Source of the DNA: Larix kaempferi
Taxonomy: Eukaryota > Streptophyta > Pinopsida > Pinales > Pinaceae
Length of the DNA stretch: 64,000 nt
NCBI GenBank assembly: GCA_027924585.1
Contig: BSBM01000809.1
Location: forward strand, 2,373,001 to 2,437,000
Reading direction: 5' to 3'
Shown here: piece by piece, positions 57,641 through 64,000 of the stretch
How the letters are laid out: every line of letters starts with the position of its first letter
How positions within the stretch are numbered: the stretch's first letter is position 1
Made by a program: the position numbers and the translations under genes
Notes under the pieces: model-generated
Databases searched by the model: none
The model's input: only the letters and a program-made list of their open reading frames with translations
What the model was told of the DNA's origin: nothing

Positions 57641-60167
57641 CTTGGAATGCTAAACTGGAAGGCAGTCATGGTTCGGATTGGTCTGAATCGAATGCAATCA
57701 GTTGTGAATCATTGGGGTCAATAGCGCCAATGGTAGAGAGCAAAGTCTTGTGCTGTGAAGGACAGTTTTTTAAGACTTCCAAAGCAGACATGGCTGCAGG
57801 AGATTGGGCTAAGTCATCGACAATGCTGTAATTTGACGCAGCGCAAGCATTGGGGTTATTATTGATGCGACGAAGTGGGAAGCGAGGTGCTTTGGGAGCG
57901 CCATCAAGCGGAGTCGGGGGTATACGTAACATCTGATCTGTGGGATTAAAGTTAGTGTTCTTGTCGGCGGGAGGGGATTCAGAGGTGGAGCCATATTGGT
58001 TTCGACAGGTTTGGAGGTTGGCATCGGCGATTGACATCATCAACAAGTGGTGAGTACCTGAATCAAACATGGTTTGATCAGGAGCGGCATAAGTGATTTG
58101 TTGTGGTGGCGCGTTGTTCTGAGGGGGAGCTAACCGCTGAGCGTTCACTATGCCTTGGTTTGGAAAGGGGTTTTGCAACACCAAAGGTTGATGTTGTGGT
58201 GGTGGAGGGTTGGGTGGCGGCTGAGGAGCCGCTTGCCCCTGACGATGGGCATCGTCAGTCCAGAGCTGCCGAGCTCGCTCCAAATGTGGGCAAGCATGTG
58301 TGTAATGACCATAAACCCCGCAAATAGAACAAGGATGATTTGTTCTAAGATTATTGTTTTTGGGCTGCCTGGGATTACGATCCGAGTTCTGGTTGGGAGG
58401 CGCAGCGTTATTATTTTGCGGAGGATTGGGAGGTGGAGGACCTTGCTGATGCTATTGGTTATTACTGCGGTTACGTCCTCTTCCACGGTTTTGTTGCGCA
58501 CCTTGGTTGCGCTGGTTGTTTTGGTGCTGGGGCTAGTTGTGCTGTGTGTACACTTTCCCTTGAGTAGTGGGAGGATTTTGGTTCGCCGCACGTGCGGGAG
58601 CAGGTTGTGGTGGATAATACACCGGTGGGGTTGGAAGTGGACCAGATACCTGCTGGGGTTGTTGGTAACCCTGAGTTATTGGAGGTGTTGGGTTAGCTGT
58701 CGCAGCTAGCTGTGGGTAGTACACCGGTTGAGGTGCGGCTGGGGGGGCATATGTGGGTGGTGTATGACCAAAGCACTGAGGTGGACATGAAGGTCCATGG
58801 GTATGGTGGTGATGTGCCATGGGAGCATATGAATTGGTTGCCCCAGATTGAGATGTAGCCCGCGAAAGGTCGGGACCATGGCTAGGATGTGCAATGGAAA
58901 AGGGTTGGGGTTGCGAGGTCATACGACCAATGATGCCATCTGCGGCATGGGATGCCCCCAGCGCATCGTGTTGGGATGACTCGCCTCGAGGGGTGTCCGG
59001 TATAATGGTATACAGATAACCCGACTGGGCGTAAATGAGATCAAACTGCTGGGCTTTGAGGATGGCCTCTTCTTCAGACTGGGGTCTTTCGGATGCCACA
59101 TCCTTCGCAATGAGAGGGAGGAGGGATTTTAGAAACCAATCTAGGAAGATATGGTCATCTAACTTGATTTTGCAGAGGCTTCGGCGTCGACGCCACACAT
59201 GAATGTGGTCAGTGATGTGGGTGGCCGTGTTCTGTCTGTAAGACAATAGGATCTCGACGCCCACATCATAGCGGACAGGTAACTGAAAGAACTACCGGAA
59301 GGTCGAGGTAAGGGAGGTAAAGGTGGCATGTGTCCCATGGGGCTACTCGATATACCACTTGGCTGCAGAGCCAGTGAAGGTGCGCTGTAACAGACGGAGG
59401 TGGACAGAGTCATCCACTTTGGAGTTGGAGGAACACCATAGATGGAAGGACATGATATGGTTCTGGGGGTCCTCACCTGCCTTTCCCTCAAACTTAGGGA
59501 TGTCGGAGGGGAGTTTGGTGGGCATGTGAGGCCACGCAGGATCGTGTCTGATAGGATCATTGGTGAGCCTGGCTAAGTCTAGTAAGTTCAGACTTTCCAT
59601 GTAAGGTAAGATAGCAGATGTATGTGGCGTAGCAACTGGGACATGACTAGTCATGGTGGTATGATGTAGGGGTCCAGTAGCGCCTAAAGGTATGCTAGGT
59701 ATTGAAGGTATGTGTCCTCCAATAGCTGTGGTTTGGTATGGGCCAGCGTTTCCGAGTGCAACATGGGTTACACCGGGGTTAGGAATAGTAGTGGTGATTC
59801 CTGGAATCTGGGTTGCGGTACTCAGAGGGGGTGTGACCCCTATGTTGGGCATACCCATAACAGGTGGTGGCCTTGTGTTGGGAATTCCTATAACAGGAGG
59901 TGGCCCTGTGTTGGGCATTCCTAAAGGTGGAGTGTTGCCCATATTAGGCATACCTAGGGGGGTGGGTGTTTCCATGGATGGCACCGCAGTAGTAGGGTCT
60001 GTAGACGTCTCTCCTATTGTGCTGGTAAAAAGTGGGTCAAAAGGTGTTCCAGCCATAAGGTTGGTTGGGAATAACGCAGTGGGGTTTTCGGATTCTGCCT
60101 CAGAATCAGAAGTGAAGTGAGGCGTGTCAGAATCGGATGACCGTATGGTTGACCGACGATGTGTCAA
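57641..60167 (-). pseudogene. gag: Gypsy-4 Gag
   Basis: A single minus-strand frame starts at ATG 60167. The N-terminal 100 residues contain an acidic SDS-rich patch and a repeated GMPN.GPPPV-like unit (about four copies, 59985-59815). The capsid-like part (residues about 215-275 and on) reads LPSDIPKFEGKAGEDPQNHI, then RTFTGSAAKWY. A Pro/Gln/Tyr-rich tail leads to a zinc knuckle CSICGVYGHYTHAC (58331-58290). The frame never shifts but has TAG stops near 59342, 59293, 58532 and 58455 and a TGA at 57666. It runs straight on into the protease. Confidence 0.88.
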
Positions 60168-61571
60168 GTCAAGGGATAAGGCTCTACGTCGGTGACGTGG
60201 AGAGCCAAGTAGACTGAACTCTGGGAGTTCGCCCTGTAGACGACGAGAGCGTCTAAAATTCTCAATGGTGAGAAATAAGTTTTTGTGTGAAAATCTGTAT
60301 GGTGTAAAATGGTAATGTATAAAAAACTCAAAACCCTAATGCAACCAAGGGTGCAAGAAGGGGAGTGAAAATGAAGGCTCTCAGGCCAAAAAATCAACCT
60401 CAAAAAGGCACTTATTATAGCAGCTGTGCTATAATAAGTGGAGGGATGCAAAAAATGGTCAGAGTACGAACATGCAAACAACTTCTAGAAAAAATAGGTG
60501 TAACTAGACCAAAGGTGGATTGAATCATGCAAACACCTAACTAAAAGTATTGTGAATCAACAAACGATATTCTCTGCAAGGTGATGAAATCCAAATCAGA
60601 CAATATGAGTGTTGAGTCAATGGCTAGATATCCCCCTACCGAGAGGGACACCGGGTAATCAATCCTAAAGAATGGCAACTAGGATACTCCGTTCATGACA
60701 CGTCGAGAAAAGGTAAATCTGTCGTTTTGTCCTTTTACCGCAATACCCCCATACAGGGATATCTCGAGAACTGCGAATGGTAGCCCTTCGGTTACTGAAT
60801 GGATTTCGGTATTCCACTCAGGCTTCCGGAACCATCCTCGCGACTTCAACCCTCCTAGGGGAGACGCCTTCCCATAAACCGGTTGTGACCGTGCCAATAA
60901 ATACTAGGAGATTTTGGCTCCCTAATGGACAACTTCTATGTCTCAAATGTAATAACTGAGGGGTGTTATTGGAACACCTATCCCCTCAATACTACTTAGC
61001 TACAAAGTTCTTTTAAGTGTTCCCCAAGTGGGGTTAAAAGTTTGTTGAAGTTAGGGTTCATTTTAAGGCTCAGTTTAAATTATGTGTTTGAGTGGGTGCA
61101 CGTGTGGTATTTTAAACTGAAATTGAAAAAGTAAATGCTTTCCAAAAAATATTCAAAAAACAAAGGATCTTTTGAAATAGTAAAACAAATAATATGACTT
61201 TTTCAATAAATGAAAATTAAATGTTTTGCAAAGACTATTCAAAAAACAAAGGATCTTTTGAAATAGGAAATCAAATAATATGACTTCTTTAAGAAATAAA
61301 CGGATTTCTTTTTCGAAAATTGCTATGGGCAAAATATTAAAAAAGTAAACAGCAAATTTTTTTAATCTAGATAAAATGCAAAATAGATCCTTCTTTCAAT
61401 TTCTGAAATTTTTTAAAAAGATTCTTTCAAAGGTGCATTCTAAATAGTAAAATTTTTCTATGGCTATAAAATATGCAGGGATTTTAATACTGTAAAAATG
61501 TGCTATGTGGGCAAAAAATACAGTAAAAAATTAATTTTTTAAACGATTCGGCTGAATGAAAAAATTAGCAT

Positions 61572-61803
61572 CGCGGGTTTTGACAGAACAGCCGCGATGG
61601 ACCGCGCGGGTTTCTGTCGCACAGTCGCGATGGGCGGCGCGGGTTTTGACCACGAAGTCGCGATGTGCAGCGCGGGATTTCGTCACATAGTCGCGATGTG
61701 CAGTGCGGGAAAGGTCCGTGAAGCCGCGATGTGCAGCGCGCTAATGGGCCGCGAAGCCGCGGTGAACCGCGCGGAAAAAAAGTCGCGCAGTCGCGATGAG
61801 CCG
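61572..61803 (-). repeat. GC-rich minisatellite, seven units of 33 bases
   Basis: Each unit starts cgcgggttt or a variant and ends gtcgcgatg.gc.g. All seven are 33 bases within one base, so both strands stay open in one frame and give spurious 11-residue repeats. The array is rich in CpG amid AT-rich flanks. Confidence 0.88.
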
Positions 61804-62022
61804 CATGACTGTAGGGCAAAAAGCCACGAGGTGAAAGCCGTACACGGATGACGAAAAACGAAGCCGAAAATTGAAAATTTCGGGCTGTTAATGGCAATGA
61901 AATGAGACAAGATCTAGAACAACAATGGATCTATTGTCTAGGGTGGCAGATCTATGAATTAAACTACCTAATACAATAAAAAAACTAGGATCTAAAGAAA
62001 AAGTGAGATCTAAAGATTCGAA

Positions 62023-62040
62023 AGCAGCGGAGTCGCCAAA
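62023..62040 (-). promoter_or_regulatory. Primer-binding site of Gypsy-4
   Basis: The minus strand reads TTTGGCGACTCCGCTGCT three bases inside the LTR. TGGCGACTCCGCTGGGG-type sites are common in plant gypsy elements; the tRNA is not named here. Confidence 0.75.
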
Positions 62041-62043
62041 AAC

Positions 62044-62749
62044 TGTTGGTTTGGTTTTGCAACCAAGCTTAGTGCTATGGGCACCTGCTAACTAGTAGCA
62101 GCAGTTTCAATATTAAGCAAAAACAATAAACTAAATCTAAACTAAAACTAAACTAGCATGTGCATCTTTGAATTAAAAAACAAGAACAAGAAATATAAGA
62201 AAATAAATTTGTATTGAAAATGGGGGGCAAGCAAGTGCTTGCAATAGTAATACCTCCAAATGATGAAGATAGTTGAGAAGCTCCAAGGATGAGCAGCTCC
62301 AAACTCCAAAGGGTCCTTTCTCCAAGGTTGCTACAATGGCCAAAAACTCAAGGGAGATTTTGGCAGCATGAGGATAGGAAGATGGATGGATGTGGAATGA
62401 GGAGCCCCTACCACCTTTTTATAGGTTTTGGTGGTGGGGAATACCATTTGTGGTTTTGTGGAAACCAATGGTATTGACCAACATGGTTTAGGTACTTTGC
62501 CCTCCTTTTTCCTTTTTTGAATATTTTTATTATTTTTATTCCCTTTTTAATATTTTTTGGGAATTTGGACCCTTTTTGAGGGTTTTTTATGCTTTTTTAG
62601 GAAAAATAATCTTTTTGAGTGGGAAAAGGGGTGTACTAAGGTCTTTTGGTGACCTTTTGTTGGCTTCAGAGGCTCAAATGGTGAAAAAGTGGACAAATGG
62701 GTCATGTGAATAAGGAAATGAGCTAGTGAGCACTTTTTAGGTGTTAACA
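62044..62749 (-). repeat. 5' LTR of Gypsy-4
   Basis: It differs little from 50148-50850. The TATAAAAAGG box (minus) lies at 62414-62423. ACTAT follows the outer end. Confidence 0.93.
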
Positions 62750-62754
62750 ACTAT

Positions 62755-63610
62755 ACATGTTTAAGATTATTGTGTTTTGATCGTATTAAGATTATACTAA
62801 TGAATGTGTGTTTATGTATGCGACCTCGAGGATAACACAATGATGATACTAATAAGCATGCATAGTGATTAAGGATGGATATAAGTTCAAGGACAGGTAA
62901 TCCAGGAAGCAAAGATCAAGAGGGAGCACACTCCAATTGTTCCTGCAAGGAAGCAAAGATCAAGAGGGAACACACTCTAGTTGTTCCTACAAGGAAGCAA
63001 AGATCAAGAGGGAGCATACTCCAGTTGTTTCCTACAAGGAAGAAAAGATAAAGAAGGAGCACACTTCAATAGTTTCTGCAAGGATGCAGATATTCAGAGG
63101 GAGTTGACCACTTCTCACAATCCACATCATAATGGAGTTGCAGAAAAGAAGCAAAGACTGAGAGGGAGTCAACCCAACAAACAAACAAAGATAAGTATGT
63201 GAATTATCATTCCTTGCATATTTTATTGTTTAAATAATACTGTTCAATAATGTATATACTCATGTTCCTAGAATTAGGTTGTGTATTATGCATATTAGAA
63301 TAGTTGCATTGATGAACAGTATACTACTAATATACATGGGTAAGTGGCCTATGGCACTGTACAACATTCCATTGCTACTTATCTAGAATGAAACCTCTTT
63401 GTTGACATGTTGGGAGTTGTGCACACTCTTAACAATGTTCTGGTAGAGATTGGAAGGCATCTAGAAAGTTACGGGATATGGATAAATGTTGTATTGAATC
63501 ATTGGCTAAGATAATTGCATGATTGTATGACATATTTCTTTATGTGTAAGAATTTGTTATGAAAACTATGAGATGTTTTCTAATCATGCAATTTAACTTG
63601 TTGTGTAGGA
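62755..63610 (+). other. Leader of Copia-A2, second part, with integrase scrap
   Basis: It continues the leader after the Gypsy-4 insertion. Four units of a 45-base repeat (gaagcaaagatcaagaggg at 62905, 62950, 62994 and 63040) precede TTSHNPHHNGVAEKKQR (about 63104-63160), a remnant of the integrase region after its catalytic Glu. A tgttgtgtag-gaaat boundary near 63610 looks like a splice acceptor. Confidence 0.65.
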
Positions 63611-64000
63611 AATATCGTATACCATCACCTACAAAAGAAGGACTACAACATTTGTTTAGCAACAAAGTTATCTATTGAAAATATTGAAGATATTGAAGTT
63701 CCCAGGATCTTGGAAGAATGCCATGATCAAGGAGTACCAGTCGATCATGAAGATGTTTGGGATGCAGTCCCAAGACCTGAAGGGGAGTCTGTAGTGACTT
63801 CCAAGAGGATCTACAAGATCAAGCATGCTACAGGTGGTAGCATAGAGACTTTGGCTCCTGTAGCCAGATACACTTCCATTAGATCTGTACTTGCTTTGGC
63901 TGCAGTGATGAAATGGAAGATACCCCAGATGGATTTCAAGACAACTTTCTTGAATGGTGTAGTTGAATAAGAAGTGTATGTGGAGCAACCACCTGGTTCT
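63611..64000 (+). pseudogene. Copia-A2 reverse transcriptase, N-terminal part, cut by the window
   Basis: It reads VPVDHEDVWDAVPRPEGESVV, then TSKRIYKIKHATGGSIE and directly LAPVARYTSIRSVLALAA, with the same missing segment as Copia-A1. It continues through IPQMDFKTTFLNGVVE to a TAA where Copia-A1 has Glu-Glu (63968), then VYVEQPPGS. Better preserved than Copia-A1 in this part. Confidence 0.88.

Larger units (their letters stand above)
60168..62043 (-). other. 5' leader of Gypsy-4
   Basis: No gene is credible here. It contains a GC-rich 33-base minisatellite and, at 61138-61310, a direct duplication of the text around caaaaaacaaaggatctttt. The minus-strand primer site lies against the LTR. 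Confidence 0.6.
50148..62749 (-). mobile_element. Gypsy-4, nearly intact Tat/Athila-like element
   Basis: LTRs of 703 and 706 bases flank the element. ACTAT is duplicated at 50143-50147 and 62750-62754. LTRs differ at about seven positions plus one 3-base indel by eye (about 99% alike), the youngest insertion here. The coding strand is minus: primer site, 1.9 kb leader, one Gag-Pol frame (60167-53284), a 2.4 kb 3' untranslated region with tandem repeats, and a polypurine tract. One frameshift and about nine stops separate it from an open polyprotein. The domain order PR-RT-RH-IN and the absence of a chromodomain fit the non-chromovirus branch. Confidence 0.93.
47491..64000 (+). mobile_element. 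Copia-A2, second copy of the reduced Copia family, split by Gypsy-4
   Basis: It has the same order as Copia-A1 but on the plus strand: LTR, primer site, long leader, integrase scrap and RT. It is interrupted from 50148 to 62754 by Gypsy-4 plus the second ACTAT and runs off the window inside RT. Its start lies within the Copia-B LTR; the target duplication cannot be checked because the far end is absent. Confidence 0.88.

Noticed and set aside
61572-61803. CRISPR-like array.
   Set aside because: Units are contiguous with no unique spacers, and the context is a plant retrotransposon leader.
61565-61897. ORFs of 84 to 110 codons on both strands over the GC-rich array.
   Set aside because: They are open only because the 33-base unit is a multiple of three; the 11-residue repeats have no domain.

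Overview
The window is a nuclear, repeat-dominated stretch of a plant genome. Nearly everything that can be named is an LTR retrotransposon or LINE in some state of decay. The organism is a seed plant with a large, TE-rich genome. Old, slowly eroding nests and a very long Copia LTR would suit a gymnosperm, but nothing here proves the species. I see no intact host gene, no RNA gene, no CRISPR and no bacterial-type signal. Fragment calls rest on motifs read by eye; no database search was possible.

Left part (1-13.1 kb): the end of a decayed Ty3/gypsy element (protease relic, long 3' region, 3' LTR at about 3380). Next is a second gypsy element with a well-defined 5' LTR (4706-5340) and a stop-riddled Gag carrying three zinc knuckles, a Q/Y-rich tract and an RGG box. 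A third gypsy element follows on the minus strand: LTR about 12190-13072, a possible primer site, split Gag, and a protease with a DSG site.

Middle (13.1-24.3 kb): a long minus-strand reading frame that I do not recognise (about 1,050 codons, 19160 down to 13110) is split by a small, structurally complete non-autonomous LTR element of the TR-GAG type (15752-18620, TSD AGTTC). A diverged second copy of the first gypsy family's 3' end lies at about 21110-24260.

Middle-right (24.3-33.36 kb): a LINE with endonuclease, RT thumb and zf-RVT but no RT palm; an LTR fragment; a possible exon-like fragment; and the 3' half of a minus-strand chromovirus (RT, RNase H, integrase, chromodomain, 3' LTR).

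Right (33.36-64 kb): a three-level nest. The host is Copia-B, a Gag-only element with a very long LTR (33352-35261 truncated 5' LTR, gag, PPT, 3' LTR from 44950). Copia-A1 (37646-44735, minus, TSD TTTTT) sits in its 3' internal region. A second copy, Copia-A2 (from 47491, plus, running off the window), sits in its 3' LTR. A young, nearly intact 12.6 kb Tat/Athila-like gypsy element (50148-62749, minus, TSD ACTAT, LTRs about 99% alike by eye) sits inside Copia-A2. Both Copia-A copies lack gag, protease and most of integrase and share the same deletion inside RT, so the family must have spread as a defective element using another element's proteins.

Two general signals recur. In-frame stops are mostly TAG, TAA or TGA where CAG, CAA or CGA would fit, the pattern expected from cytosine methylation decay. 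Several elements also carry tandem-repeat or hairpin arrays in their untranslated regions.
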